A stretch of 64,000 nt of DNA, from positions 131,481,592-131,545,591 of the forward strand of contig JAKSZU010000006.1 in NCBI GenBank assembly GCA_026018925.1, in the 5' to 3' direction. This document shows, piece after piece, positions 10,770 through 21,233 of this stretch; the first letter of the stretch is position 1; each line of letters opens with the position of its first letter. Origin of the DNA: Tupaia tana (lineage: Eukaryota > Chordata > Mammalia > Scandentia > Tupaiidae). Under the pieces are notes generated by a model, which searched no databases, was not told the origin of the DNA, and was given only the letters and a program-made list of their open reading frames with translations. The position numbers and the translations under genes were made by a program.

Positions 10770-11590
10770 TTGTCTGAAGATGGGAACCTCCCAATCTGCT
10801 TGCCATGGCTTAGCCATAACTGCGGTGGATGAGGACAGACAGTGCCTCTAGCTACTGCAAAGCCCTAGAAGGGAAAATGCGGACTACCATTCAGCAAGCA
10901 AAGCCAGCGACTTCATCTCAATCCTCCTCACTCCACCCTACTTGGTCTTTAACAGTAAAATGTCTCCTTCAGGTTCTGCTCTCAGGCAAAGTCTTATTTG
11001 ACCTCAAACAAAAGGGGCCAAGTCCTTTTTCAGTAGATTAGAAAAATTTATATTTAAGCTTGTGATTTTCACATGTTATTTATTTTCCCTGAGTGCAGAT
11101 ATTTTACAGGGATGGACACAGTGGCTTCAGTTGAAAAAAATAGCTACAATCTGTGTTTCCTTAGGAAGGAAAAAATCGTTGCATGTCAGGAGCTTGGAGA
11201 TTTAATCCCTGGGCAGAGATTTACCCAAGGCTTTCCTTAAAAACGTAATGTGAGAAGACAATACCATGGCAGCAGGCCAGCTGCGTTGCCACTGGGAGAG
11301 ATTTGTTATCCAGAAGATTTCAGCCCGTGGATCTACCAGTTTATTTAGCTTGAAGGTTTTCCAGTCAGCAGTAGAACTCCAAAAGACATGCTAATGGGGA
11401 CTTAAAAATATTACTTTTGGTTTAACTAGAAAAAGAAATCCAGCCTCTCTAACCTGTGGTTTAAGCTAGCTTCACAGTTGTTCATTTTATCTGAGCAACG
11501 TGCCCTTCCCACCATTTTTTAAAAGCCTGAGTAATTAAAAAAAAGCAAAGTAAAGAAAAATGTTTCAATTTAGAGGTAAGCCCTGGATAT
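10770..11590. other. No gene recognised; unique sequence
   Basis: A 70-codon frame at 10829-11041 has no family resemblance. No repeat boundary seen. Confidence 0.5.
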
Positions 11591-11604
11591 TAAAATATCA
11601 GGGA

Positions 11605-11906
11605 ACAGGCCAGCAGGTGACGTGGCAGTTAAGACCCTGGATCCCACAGGGCCCACTGTGAGGTTCAACTTCTGGACCCAGTGGCTTGAAAAATCACACC
11701 AGGTGTATGTGTGTGTGTATGTGTGTGTGTACGTGTGTGTGTATGTGCCCAAAATCCTGTGAGGAGACTGGAGGAGAAAGGACTGCAGTGTGGCCTGTCC
11801 CCTTAGCAAGTAATTTCTCACTCCCTGTCCCCATCCCAATCCCTCTCTGGTGAGTACACACATCCTAAGGCAAAAACTAAAACAAAACTAAAACTAAGAA
11901 ATAAAA
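11605..11906 (+). mobile_element. Long tRNA-SINE with internal TG-rich stretch, plus strand
   Basis: The head is AGGCCAGCAGGTGACGTGGCAG. The usual GTGTGCGTGC part has expanded into a (TG)n-like run at 11704-11748. The tail is AAAACAAAACTAAAAC. The duplication ATCAGGGA lies at 11597-11604 and 11907-11914. Confidence 0.9.
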
Positions 11907-11929
11907 ATCAGGGAGGGCCCCATCACAGA

Positions 11930-12175
11930 GATGCAAGTGTCCCAGCTCTGTGTGAGGCTGGAGTGATGTGGGAGGTAGGGGTTCAGATTCCAGACCATCC
12001 CGAACATGCCAGCTGGGTCTGGTGGTATTCACCTGTGATCCTAGCTGACTGGGAGACTGAGGCAGAGGAGAGCAAGGACAGACCCTACCAAGAGTACCTC
12101 TCTTTTCTCCCCTCCAGCGACACCTCTCCTCTCTTTCTCTGCCCCCCTCTCTCTCACTGAAAAAAAGAGTAAGGG
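11930..12175 (+). mobile_element. Composite SINE-like unit: tRNA-like plus 7SL-like
   Basis: A possible tRNA part with a B-box-like GGTTCAGATTCC (about 11979-11990) is followed by GCTGGGTCTGGTGGTATTC, CACCTGTGATCCTAGCTGA and GACTGAGGCAG, the 5' Alu-domain phrases of 7SL RNA. A pyrimidine-rich stretch and a short A-rich tail like that of the short SINE come next. No convincing target-site duplication. It may be one composite element or two separate old insertions. Confidence 0.5.
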
Positions 12176-12179
12176 AGAC

Positions 12180-12829
12180 AGAATAATATTTAAAAAGTGA
12201 AAATAACTAAAACTAGAAGAATTTCTGTCTAAATAAGAAACGAAATACACATGGAAATAGATCATTTAGGTGAGTTAAATATAGTTAATTTTAAACATAA
12301 ATAGGAGTATTAATTTTTTTTGTAAAAAATCGGTAACCATTAAACTAAGAATAAAAAAAAAACGGAGGAAAAAGACAGGGGATATGTAAATATTGACAAA
12401 AATAGAATGTTTGTAAAGTTTGCGAAACTTAGAATTTTAATAGAATGTAGATAAGTAGAATATTGCTTTAAAAATATTAACAAGAGGGCCTAAGAAACAT
12501 CTGACAGTAATTCAAAGGTCAGGGGTCACTATTCCCACATACGGGCAACTTAAAGAACCTTTAAAGTAAGGGGACCATGATGGTCCAGCCTTTCACTTAA
12601 TTATCTTTCCAAGGCTAGGATTTCCTGAGGGTTCCTTGATGGTCTTGAGTCAATATTTTTAAGACAGAAAGCTGTGAGCATTCACAGTTTCTTTTATATC
12701 TACTAGAAGTTATTTGCCTTCAGGTTTAGAATTTCTTACTTGCTATTTGAAGCAATATAGTTATTATTTTATTACTGTTATTGATACTTGTTATGATCGT
12801 TAATGTCACTTCTGTTATTCTTAGTAGCA
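12180..12829. other. AT-rich spacer, no gene
   Basis: No gene and no repeat I can name with confidence. Confidence 0.45.
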
Positions 12830-12960
12830 GTGGTATTCTGGTTTTGAAGTTGAAATACTGAAGCTGAAGAAATTAAGCAATTGCTCACAGATAATATACC
12901 AGGGCAGAACCCATGTGTCCAGAACTCTAGACCTTGTGACTAGAAACCAGGTCTGAGATG
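12830..12960 (+). repeat. Probable MIR fragment, plus strand
   Basis: CTGAAGCTGAAGAAATTAAGCAATTGCTCACAG followed by GCAGAACCCATGTGTCCAGA matches the order of the MIR 3' core, strongly diverged. Confidence 0.5.
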
Positions 12961-13104
12961 GTTAATCCAGCGCTGTTTCAGAACAGCTTCTTCCAGTGAT
13001 CTGAAAAGGCCTCTGTGCATGTTGACTTAAAGATCCCAGAGGACAAGTCTTTGTTTTCTGCTCTTATAATAGAGACTGAGGATTGGATAATAATCTATAA
13101 AGAA

Positions 13105-14555
13105 AAGAGATTTACAGACATGCGCTGCACCGTGATGACTAGGTCAATGATAGACCATGTACGCAACAGTAGCCCCTTAAGATTATCATGGAGCTGAAAA
13201 ATTCCCATTGCTTGATGACATTGTAGCCATCATAAAGTTGCTATGTGTCATTCATGTGTTTGTGGTGATGCTGGTTCTAACTTCTGTACTGCCAGTACAG
13301 AAGCTCATGCAATATGCATACTACATCATCCTTGATGCTAGTAAGTGACTATGTTACTAGTTTATGTATTTATTATGCCATACTTTTTATCATCAGTTAA
13401 GAGTGTACTTCTCTTTACATGAAGAGTGTAAAACTGCCAGCTGCCTCATCTCTTAATTGTATGATTTTCTCTTTGCTTGATTTAATCTTGTGTTGTTTTG
13501 TTCATCACGGTCCTTCCAGTCAAGTAAGGCATGGATAGACTATAGTAATATTGATGACCCTGACCCTGTGTAAGTCAAGGCTAATGTGTGTTTTAGTTTT
13601 TAACAAAAATGTTTAAACAGTAACATTTTAACACAATGTTTAAATAGTATAAAAAATTCAAAATGTTGGGATCAGCAGTCAGCGTAATGGCTATGTCGCT
13701 GGACTCCCATGTAGTCGACTGCGGTTTGCGTCCCGGACCCGGTGGCTTAAACTCATGCCGGGCACATGTGCATGCGTGCCCAAGATCCCGAGAGGAGAAT
13801 GGAGAGAGGGGATTGTGACGTGGCCATCCCCCCTGGGGGTGATTTCTCACTTTCTGTCTCTCTGTCTCTGTCTGTCTGGCGAGTGTATCGGCCCTGTAGC
13901 AAAAAACACTCAAAAAAATTAAAAATGTTAAATAGGAGCTTATAGAATAATATAGAGAAAGGAAATATTTTTGTACAGCTGTTCAATGCTATACAATATG
14001 TTTGTGTTTTAAGCTAAATGTTACTGTAGAGGAGTCAAAAAGTTAAAAAAAAATAGAAAATGTAGAAAACAAAGAATCATAGTAAGGTTAATTTTTATTA
14101 TTAAAGAAAAAAATTTAAAAACAAATTTAGTGTAGTTTAAGTACACCGTGTTTATGAAATCTAGTAGGTACAGTAATGTCCTAGGCCTTCACCTTTACTC
14201 CATACTTACTCATGGACTCAGCCAGAATAAATCCAGTTTTCCATTCATGGTAAGTACCATCTTATTCTGATTTGCCATTTTTTATACTTTAGACCGTATT
14301 TTTCTGTACATTTTCTATGTTTAGGTATGTTTATACAAACTCCTGCCATTGTGTTGCAATTGCCCACAGTATTCAGAACAATAGCATGCTGTTCGGGCTT
14401 ATAACCTAGGCACCATAGGCTACTACACACAGTAGGATACATTTGAAGGCATAGAAAGCTTCAGAGTGTAGTTTCATTCAGAGATGTTACACCTCTTGAA
14501 CTTTCAGCACTTGTACTGGTTTGCTCTATGACAGTTAGTGTCTCCTGACACTATA
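13105..14555 (+). mobile_element. Tigger-like (pogo/TcMar) DNA transposon relic, split by a SINE
   Basis: Left part 13105-13667 and right part 13930-14555 share long collinear similarity with the element at 51935-54545: GTGATGCTGG..., GACTATGTTACT..., GACCCTGACCCTGTGTAAG, GTAATGTCCTAGGCCTTCAC, CAGTATTCAGAACAATAG. From memory this is a non-autonomous Tigger-class family. No transposase frame survives. Confidence 0.6.
13668..13921 (+). mobile_element. Long tRNA-SINE, plus strand, inside the Tigger-like relic
   Basis: Runs from GGGATCAGCAGTCAGCGTAATGG to CAAAAAAATT, with the duplication AAAATGTT at 13660-13667 and 13922-13929. The B-box region reads GGTTTGCGTCC, one CpG decay away from the GGTTCGCGTCC variant of several young copies. 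Confidence 0.95.
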
Positions 14556-14559
14556 TCCC

Positions 14560-14849
14560 TTGCTCTTTCCGTAATACAATAGCCATCAGAATCTGAAGAC
14601 TTTGGTTCTATTTTCTTAAAAAAAATTTATACTTTTGGCAGGGAGCCCATTTAGATAATGTGTTGTTAATCTTCTTTAATTTTATTACTTTTATCTTGGA
14701 TATTAATGTCTTTTAGGAAGCTGTTAGCATCAAATTTAATCCCACCTATGTCTAATTTTGAACTGAACACCTCCTTTACTCTGCATTCTCTTGTTGTCAT
14801 CCTGTTGATCAATGACTCTAAGTTGTAGAGTCTGTATCCCCATGGGGGC
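14560..14849. other. No gene recognised
   Basis: Unique AT-rich sequence. Confidence 0.45.
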
Positions 14850-15190
14850 TGTCTTAGTCAGTTTGGGATGGTAAAACAGAATAACACATACTGGGTGGCT
14901 TTAGCTATAGACATGTATAGTTTACAGTTCTGGAGGCTAAAAGTCCAAGATCAGAGCACTGGTGTGGCTGGGTTTTTGGTAAAGTTTCTCTTTCTAGATA
15001 TCTTTTATCATCTTCTTACATTTGTAGAGAAAGAGAAAAAAGAAACTTTCTTGTCTCTTCCTACATGGGCTCAACATAAAAATACCCTTATGACCTAATT
15101 ACTTGACTAAATATCCATCTCCAAATACCATCACATTGAGAATTAGGGTTTTCCAACATAGGAATTGTGGTGGGACACAAACACAGGGAC
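14850..15190 (+). repeat. Ancient interspersed repeat (same family as 8725-9135)
   Basis: CTTAGTCAGTTTGGGATGG, TACTGGGTGGCTTTAG, CAGTTCTGGAGGCTAAAAGTCCAAGATCA, CTCCAAATACCATCACATTGAG and TGGTGGGACACAAACA all fit this placental-wide repeat. Its class is not asserted. Confidence 0.65.
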
Positions 15191-15194
15191 ATTT

Positions 15195-15870
15195 TAAAAA
15201 GTATATGTACCTCATATTACCCCCCTGGGATTTTAACACATTTTTCCCATGAATATATAGACTCTTGGTTGAAAATTATTGTACATAAAAGAAAAATATT
15301 GATGCTAGGAGTATGTAGTGCATGTGAATGGTTTATAGGCATGAGGAAAAAAAGAAAAGAAAAATGGTTGTGATTCCCTGTTTAGCAATGAGAGGTATAG
15401 CTTGCGTAGATGAGGCAGAGAGTATTCGCACGCTTAAATTTCCGTAAGTTAGAGGGAAGGCCAAGCACAGCATACTAGAACGGCACTTCAGGTCTGACAC
15501 AAGAAAATGATTACTGCCATGTGTCAACCTGGATCTGCATGGAGGTGGGATCAGAACCACAAAATAAGAGACAGTGAATGAGGGCAATCAAGGTGATAAA
15601 ATAAAAGGAGGACTGGGCCCTGTAGCAGAGTGCTTGTTATCTTTTAGTCTTATCTTCATCAGTCTCATAATGCTATAGGGCCAACTTTTAAAGATTTTAT
15701 TTAAAGGTATAAAAAGATCAGTTGAAATAAGCTTATTGAAATCACATATTGAGTTTTGAGTTTCTACTCTATGTGTACAAGTCACTGACACAGGCTTTGG
15801 GGCTTTGAAAAATAAAGTGACTCCAACCCAGTTGAGTGGAGTTGCCAGTCAAGCAGATTTACAACTTTAA
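15195..15870. other. No gene recognised; unique sequence
   Basis: Short frames on both strands (up to 84 codons) show no domain. Confidence 0.5.
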
Positions 15871-15877
15871 GAATCAC

Positions 15878-16040
15878 CCATAGAGTGGCTAGACAGTGGT
15901 ACAATGATAAAATACAATGCTCTGCAAAACTGATCCACATGTGAGGGTTCCAAAGTTGTATCTGAAGACCTTCCTGAATGTACCAGGCCTATGCTCATGA
16001 CCCAAGACTTATAAAAGATCCATGCTAGATCATGGTATCA
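15878..16040 (+). mobile_element. SINE family B, plus strand
   Basis: Starts GAGTGGCTAGACAGTGGTACAATGATAAAA, then CTCTGCAAAACTGATCCACATGTGAGGGTTCC, GAAGACCTTCCTGAATGTACCAGG and GCTCATGACCCAAGACT. It is the plus-strand view of the family-B words seen at 7605 and 30530, and shows a tRNA-like head with GTGGTACAATGATAAA. Confidence 0.6.
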
Positions 16041-16051
16041 AGATACTCATA

Positions 16052-16255
16052 GGGGCCAGTCAATGGTATGGTGGCTAAGGGAGCTGGATGACACATGACT
16101 CACCATTCAATTTGAGTCCCAAGACTCAATGACTTGAGAAACATGCCAGGTGCATGTGTGTGTGTGTCCGAAAGGAAGGAGAAATGGAGGATAAAGGATT
16201 GTGACGCAACCACTCCTCCATTTGAGGTGCTTTATCTCTCTCCCTCTTTCTTAAT
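16052..16255 (+). mobile_element. Old long tRNA-SINE variant, plus strand
   Basis: The head GGGGCCAGTCAATGGTATGGTGGC is followed by GAGTCCCAAGACTCAATGACTTGAG, ATGCCAGGTGCATGTGTGTGTGT and GAAATGGAGGATAAAGGATTGTG. The 3' end is lost or diverged. Confidence 0.75.
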
Positions 16256-16498
16256 AATATACTCATGTACACCAACAAAGTATAGGTTTTCTGTCCTTTT
16301 AACATCCGTGTATAATCTTGAAAGCATATTACTTGAGCATTTTTTAAATCTTTTTCTGAGAACAAATTACATAAAAGAGATCAAGAAACATGGTCAAAAA
16401 CATATTTCCACACAATAACCTAGTGTGAGTTACAACTAGCTGTAGAGGGAGCACTCTGAATCCACATTCCTCATCTCTTATCTAGAAGTACAGCTACT

Positions 16499-16722
16499 GG
16501 GCCAGCAGTTGGTGTGGTGGTTGAAGTGCCTGACTCCCTCATGGTGACCATGGTTTGAGCTCTGGACCTGGTGGCTTGATAATCATGCAGGCATATGCGC
16601 ACCTAAAATCTAGAGAGGAGAATGGAGGAGAAGGGATTGTGGTTAGGCCATCACTCAGGGGGTGATTTCTTTCTCACTTTCTCTCATGACCTGTGGTAAA
16701 CATTTTTGAAAAAAAAAAAAAA
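16499..16722 (+). mobile_element. Long tRNA-SINE, plus strand
   Basis: Runs from GGGCCAGCAGTTGGTGTGGTGG to a pure A-tail. An imperfect duplication AAGTACAGC / AAGTGCAAGC brackets it. Confidence 0.9.
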
Positions 16723-17038
16723 GTGCAAGCAGTATCATGGTCTGAGGAGGCTAGGGACCAGCTTGAGCATCATAAGTTTGGAAGGTGCCTGATATATATC
16801 AGGCTGGGAAGATGGGTGAGCATGATTACACTCCTCACTTGTGAACCTAGGAACCTAGTGACATGAACACAAAATCCAACAATTTAATACATACCAAGAT
16901 GGATTTAACCTTTGCCCTCTAGTATTTCAATATAAATGAAGACAAAATACTGGAAAATTAAGTAACATAAAGAAGATTGGTGACATTTTCTAGATAAAGG
17001 AGCTTATTAGTGTAGCACTTACATTTAGATTCAAGTGT

Positions 17039-17300
17039 GGGACCAGCAGATGGCGTAGTGGTTACGTTGCTGACTCCCACGTAGTCCACTATGGTTTGAG
17101 TACTAGACCTGGTGACTTAAAACTTATGTTGGGTGTGTGTGCATGTGTGCCCAAGATCCGGAGAGGAGAATGAAAGAGAAGGGATTGTGGCATGGCCATC
17201 CACCCTGGAGGGTGATTTCCCTATTTCTGTCTCTCTGTTACTCTGGTGAGTGCACATGCCCTGTATCAAAGATCTCTCTCAATCAATCAAATCAATAAAA
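17039..17300 (+). mobile_element. Long tRNA-SINE, plus strand, with target-site duplication
   Basis: Starts GGGACCAGCAGATGGCGTAGTGG and has the whole long body and an AATCAATCAAATCAATAAAA tail. The duplication AGATTCAAGT lies at 17027-17036 and 17301-17310. Confidence 0.95.
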
Positions 17301-17314
17301 AGATTCAAGTTGTG

Positions 17315-17715
17315 ATGAAAATCTTCCAGAGAGACAGCAACTTTAAGCAAGTCCTACTTTGAAACTTGGCTGAAAGCCAAGTGATGAGAACAGAGAATAA
17401 TGGTAGAGAAGATGAAATGAAAGAATGTGCTAGACTGCAGAATAATGGGGAAACAGAGAATATAGACCTGACCATACTTGGTTTGTTTCAAAACTTTTGA
17501 CTTCATTTGAAACATGGAAGAAGGGGAGAAGACATTTCCACACAAAGTCTATTCACACTTGACACTTAATGTAAGTTATGTCAGTGCAGTAAAATAGAGA
17601 ATTAAGGGATAAAGTTTAAGTAGCAGCAGAGTAAAGTAAGGCCTTGAATAAGAACAAGCTTATGGATACATGACAAAGAAGAATTATTAAATTGTAACTT
17701 ATGTCTACTAATTTG
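17315..17715. other. No gene recognised
   Basis: Unique sequence; nothing recognisable on either strand. Confidence 0.45.
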
Positions 17716-17719
17716 AACA

Positions 17720-17828
17720 CACATGGTCTGGTGAACACAGGGAGGTCTCTGGATGTGAACTCAGAACCTTACCATTTGAGTCAGTCTTGCAGAGACTCAC
17801 ATTTTACTCTTGTGCCACTGCCTAGCCC
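17720..17828 (-). mobile_element. SINE family B fragment, minus strand
   Basis: GGGAGGTCTCTGGATGTGAACTCAGAACCTTACC, GTCAGTCTTGCAGAGA and TTGTGCCACTGCCTAGCCCC match the head half of family B. It abuts the next SINE. Confidence 0.6.
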
Positions 17829-18102
17829 CTTATTTATTTGATTTTGTTTTTAAATTGCCAAAGGCTTTTTGTGCTCAGCAAAGAGAGACAGAGAGAGAGA
17901 AAGAAAAAGAAAGGGAGAAAGAATTTTCCAATGGGGTATGGTCATACCAAAACCCTTCTCCGTTTCTCTGTCCTGTCAAAGTTTTGGACACACACATAAT
18001 GCACTTGGTATGTTTTCCATGCTGCCAAGGTCAAGATTCAAATCACAATCGGCCATGTGGGATCCAGCTTTCTTAACCACTAGGCTACAGGGCCAGCCCC
18101 AC
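17829..18102 (-). mobile_element. Old long tRNA-SINE variant, minus strand
   Basis: TTTTTGTGCTCAGCAAAGAGAGACAG, CCAATGGGGTATGGTCAT and TCTTAACCACTAGGCTACAGGGCCAGCCCC give the layout of a diverged minus-strand copy with the GGGGCTGGCCC head. The 88- and 129-codon plus-strand frames over it are repeat noise. Confidence 0.75.
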
Positions 18103-18930
18103 TTCCACCAATTTGCTTTTAAACTTTCTTTTCTGCAGTATCATACTCTTACATCTTTTGCCTGTCTTCCACTGTCAAGAAACCTACCAGTTTTTATGGT
18201 TTGGGTTGTTTCTATTTTTCAAGAAAAATGGTCAAGAGAAAAATGTAGAGGAGAGTAGCCAGAATATATTTATAGCAGTTTCATCAGATTCATATGTTTG
18301 TTTGAGGCATGTATGCTGCTTCAAAGGAACCCTTTACCTTTTAATCCAACAATTGCAATTCTTAAGTCTTGGAGAGAAAAGTTAAACTTTTTACTTGTCA
18401 ATCAAAATTAGAATTTTAGTGAGACTCACTACCAAACTAAAACTGTTGATAATTTAGATGTGTATTAATTACTTACACCTCCAACTGATCTGACTGTAAA
18501 ATTGGAAAATCATAAGGTAACTGACTAGATGATTTTAATCGGTTGATTGAATATCAGTCACTGAAGTGGTACCTGACTGTGTTAATGATTGAGCAATAAT
18601 TTGTGTTTTTTTTTTTTCTCCTCCTTCAAATTACAAACAGAAAAATATCTTGTGCAAATTATAAGTGTGCCTTTAAATACATTTTGATCATTATTTTAAA
18701 AGAGATATCTGAACGTTTTGGAAGCCCTTCTTTATTTTTTGCATGCCTAAGGAGCAAAAGGCATAAACCCTGAGTCAGGAAGTGATTTATATGTTTTATT
18801 CAGGAATAGGCTATATATGGGTCCAAAAATCACAGAAATGTCTCTGCAATATTTGGCTACGTGAAATAAAAATTTTAAAATCATCCATTTGCTTTCATTA
18901 TCTTTGACACCAGAGCAATAGAATCATTAT
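18103..18930. other. No gene recognised; unique AT-rich sequence
   Basis: Contains a short T-run near 18607. No coding or repeat signature. Confidence 0.5.
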
Positions 18931-18937
18931 CAGAGGG

Positions 18938-19165
18938 GAATAGGTGGTGGCACAGAGGTAAGGTAACTGGACCCACATAGAAAAGGTCCTGGGACCACCC
19001 TGAGCATGCTGGGTGCACACATGTGCCTCTTCTGGGCCAGCTGAGATAGGGTGGATCAAGGCATGCAGACTCTATTGGGAATGCTTATATGTGACTTATC
19101 TTTCTCTTTATCTCTCTCTTTGTTTCTTCCACTTTCATGGAAAGAAACAACATTTTTTTTTTTAA
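18938..19165 (+). mobile_element. Diverged SINE (family B-like), plus strand
   Basis: GGGGAATAGGTGGTGGCACAGAGGTAAGG, CTGGACCCACATAG, GAGCATGCTGGGTGCACACATGTGCC, then CTTTATCTCTCTCTTTG and a T/A-rich end. The head is tRNA-like, but assignment between SINE families is uncertain. Confidence 0.5.
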
Positions 19166-19176
19166 ATTTAGGGTGG

Positions 19177-19374
19177 GGGGCTGGCAAGTGGCATGGTAGT
19201 TAAAGGCACTGGATTTCCACATGGCTGACTGTGATTTGAGTCCTGGACCTGGCAACTTACTTTCTCACTTTTTCTTTCCCTCTCTGTCTCTCTCTGATCA
19301 AATTTTAAAAATAAATAATAATAATAATAATAGCAAATGAAATTAAATAAATAAATAAATAATTCTTAAAACAA
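19177..19374 (+). mobile_element. Short tRNA-SINE, plus strand
   Basis: The head is GGGGCTGGCAAGTGGCATGGTAG, with GATTTGAGTCCTGGACCTGG, a CTCTGTCTCTCTCTGATCAAAT body and an AATAATAATAATAAT/AAATAAATAAAT tail. Confidence 0.85.
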
Positions 19375-19387
19375 AAAAGTTAGACTG

Positions 19388-19412
19388 GGGGCCAGCAGAT
19401 GGTGTGGTGGTA
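19388..19412 (+). mobile_element. Isolated SINE head fragment
   Basis: GGGGGCCAGCAGATGGTGTGGTGG appears alone, cut off after about 25 bp. It is probably a 3'-deleted copy. Confidence 0.6.
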
Positions 19413-19569
19413 TGGCAAACACCTATAGAAAAACAAATTAGACTAGCAGAAATCTGAACAATGACAGACTCTTATCTTCCATTTATTTTTTACATGCGAA
19501 AACCAAAACTTAGATTAAGTTAATGAATAAAAGTTACATAGTGACTAGTTGGAGAACTCTGTGTAAAAG

Positions 19570-19935
19570 TCTTTTAAATAACTCTGTGGTACTTGCTATG
19601 AAATTGAAGCTCGTTAGTATAGCACCTAACAACTTGTGTAATCGGCCTTCTTAGCCTCTTCTTTGTCAAAAGCTTCCCATGTAATCTTTCCTCCAATCAT
19701 ACTAAATGATTGTAGCTACCCAAATACCTGATTTGTCACGCTTCACATATAGAATTGTCTGTCTATCCAGAAAGATTTACCTTCTTCCTGGTTTGTCTAG
19801 CTAGTTTCTTCTCTTTCTGTCCTGGGAAACTTTCCTTGATGTACTGGGAGGATTTCTGTAGTCCACCTCTTGGTTTTTGTAGCATTTATACATACTTCCA
19901 TCATTCACTTATGAAACTTTACTTTAAAAATGCTT
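19570..19935 (+). repeat. LINE-2 3' region, plus strand
   Basis: Reads through TAGTATAGCACCTAACAACTTG, GGCCTTCTTAGCCTC, CTATCCAGAAAGATTTACCTTC and GGGAAACTTTCCTTGATGTACTGGGAGG, the order of L2 3' sequence. No frame is intact. Confidence 0.5.
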
Positions 19936-20233
19936 TTTGACTGGCAGAAGGCACATATGATTGCGAGAGAGAAAGAGAGAAAGTACCTCTCATCCCCAAT
20001 GGGGTATGGTCATGCCTCAACGCTTTTTTTTTTTTCTTTTCTTTTTTTGGAGAGGTTTTTGCTATAGGGCACGTGCGCTCGCCATACAGACAGAGAGAGA
20101 CATAGAGACAGAAAGCGAGAAATCACCCCCCAGGGGGGATGGCCACGCCATAATCCCTTCTCCTCCATTCTCCTCTCGGGATCTTGGGCACGCACGCACA
20201 CGCGCCCGGCGTGAGTTTAAGCCGCCGGGTCCG

Positions 20234-20244
20234 GGACTCGAACC
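20234..20244 (-). promoter_or_regulatory. Pol III B box of the young SINE
   Basis: On the minus strand it reads GGTTCGAGTCC, a full match to the B-box consensus GGTTCGANTCC. The spacing from the A box (about 32 bp) is tRNA-like. Confidence 0.88.
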
Positions 20245-20276
20245 GCGGTCGACTACGTGGGAGTCCAGCGACATAG

Positions 20277-20287
20277 CCATTACGCTA
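20277..20287 (-). promoter_or_regulatory. Pol III A box of the young SINE
   Basis: On the minus strand it reads TAGCGTAATGG, a full match to the A-box consensus TRGYNNARNNG. Confidence 0.85.
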
Positions 20288-20569
20288 ACTGCTGGTCCCG
20301 CCTCAACGCTTTTTCTTTCATTTTTCCTTCCTGTCAAGATTTGAGCATGCACACATATGTACCTGATGCATTGTTTTTGGTTTTGTTTTGTTTTTCAGTC
20401 ACTATATAAATTTACAGCATATAAAATAAATTTTCCCAGAATGGATACACTGTTTATTAGTCTAGTTAAAGACATTATCACACATGTTATCATCAACAAA
20501 TAATTTTCAATTTTTGTGACTCTTAAATGTTTTCTTTCTTTTTTTCCCCTTGAGTCTCTGTTTTTTAAG

Positions 20570-20658
20570 TACAGGGCAGGATTTGAACCATAGTCTTCCA
20601 TGTGGGATCTGACTTCCGGCATGGCACTTAACCACTAAGCTACAGGGGTCAGCCCTAA
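20570..20658 (-). mobile_element. SINE head fragment, minus strand
   Basis: CAGGGCAGGATTTGAACCATAG, CCATGTGGGATCTGAC and TTAACCACTAAGCTACAGGGGTCAGCCC form a tRNA-like head with a B box (GGATTTGAACC on plus). Confidence 0.65.
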
Positions 20659-20659
20659 A

Positions 20660-20965
20660 TTTTTTCTTTTTCTTTCTTTCTGTTTCTCCCTATCTTTCTT
20701 TCTGTTTCTCACTTTATCTCTTTCTTCCTTTTCTTTTTTTCCTTTTCCTTTTTTTTTCTCCTTCTTTTTCTTCTACAAGCACAAGAGACAAAGGCAGACA
20801 GACAGTACTCCTAACAGTCTTGACACTGCATTGCGGCCCCAGATTCAGCCAGTCCCAGATCATGAGCAACAGAGCCCTGCACACTCAGGGAGTTCAGGTA
20901 AGAACTCAGAACCTTCCATGTGTATCAGCTGCACAGAGCATCTCATTTTACCAAGGTGCAACCGT
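20660..20965 (-). mobile_element. SINE family B with long pyrimidine tract, minus strand
   Basis: A T/C-rich tract (20660-20775) leads into GCCAGTCCCAGATCATGAGC, CAGGGAGTTCAGGTAAGAACTCAGAACCTTCC and TGTGTATCAGCTGCACAGAGC, the family-B order. Confidence 0.6.
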
Positions 20966-21054
20966 CAGGATCCTGACCACACTTATTTTAGATGCCTCAC
21001 CTGGTCATAGTTCTTTTAGTGAATTTACATGACTATAAAAACATGAATTATGAT

Positions 21055-21150
21055 AATAGTTAATTTTCATTGAGTGCTTACAATGAGTAGGCATTGTTCT
21101 AATTGTTTTATTGACACTAACTCATTTTGAAGCCCAGTAACACTTAATAG
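21055..21150 (+). repeat. MIR fragment, plus strand
   Basis: TTTTCATTGAGTGCTTACAATGAGTAGGCATTGTTCTAA followed by ACACTAACTCATTTTGAAG is the MIR 5' core, diverged. Confidence 0.65.
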
Positions 21151-21233
21151 TTGTTGGTTGATTTTTTGAATTAATATATCCATACAGGAATGAAATTAGG
21201 GCTCAGAAGATGGCCTCAAAAAGTTTCTATTCC

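Larger units (their letters stand above)
20029..20299 (-). mobile_element. Young long tRNA-SINE, minus strand, inside an older SINE
   Basis: Near-consensus copy ending TAACTGCTGGTCCC, with a 15-bp duplication GCCTCAACGCTTTTT at 20014-20028 and 20300-20314. It keeps CpG sites throughout (CGGGTCCGGGACTCG, GCGGTCGACTACG), a sign of low age. It is the best-preserved pol III promoter copy in the window. Confidence 0.97.
19936..20375 (-). mobile_element. Old long tRNA-SINE, minus strand, split by a younger SINE
   Basis: Left part (19936-20028): ACTGGCAGAAGGCACATATG, GAGAGAAAGAGAGAAAG, CCCCAATGGGGTATGGTCATGCC. Right part (20300-20375): CTTCCTGTCAAGATTTGAGCATGCACACATATG. The halves join across the younger insertion. 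A head-like piece at 20570-20655 may be its displaced end. Confidence 0.75.

Noticed and set aside
20277-20299. True tRNA gene
   Set aside because: A and B boxes are intact, but the acceptor stem does not close and the sequence continues into a SINE body with poly(A) and target-site duplication.
19961-20344. 127-codon plus-strand frame
   Set aside because: Lies across two nested SINEs; similar peptides (for example ...PPGPGLEPRSTTWESSDIAI...) recur in every SINE of this orientation.
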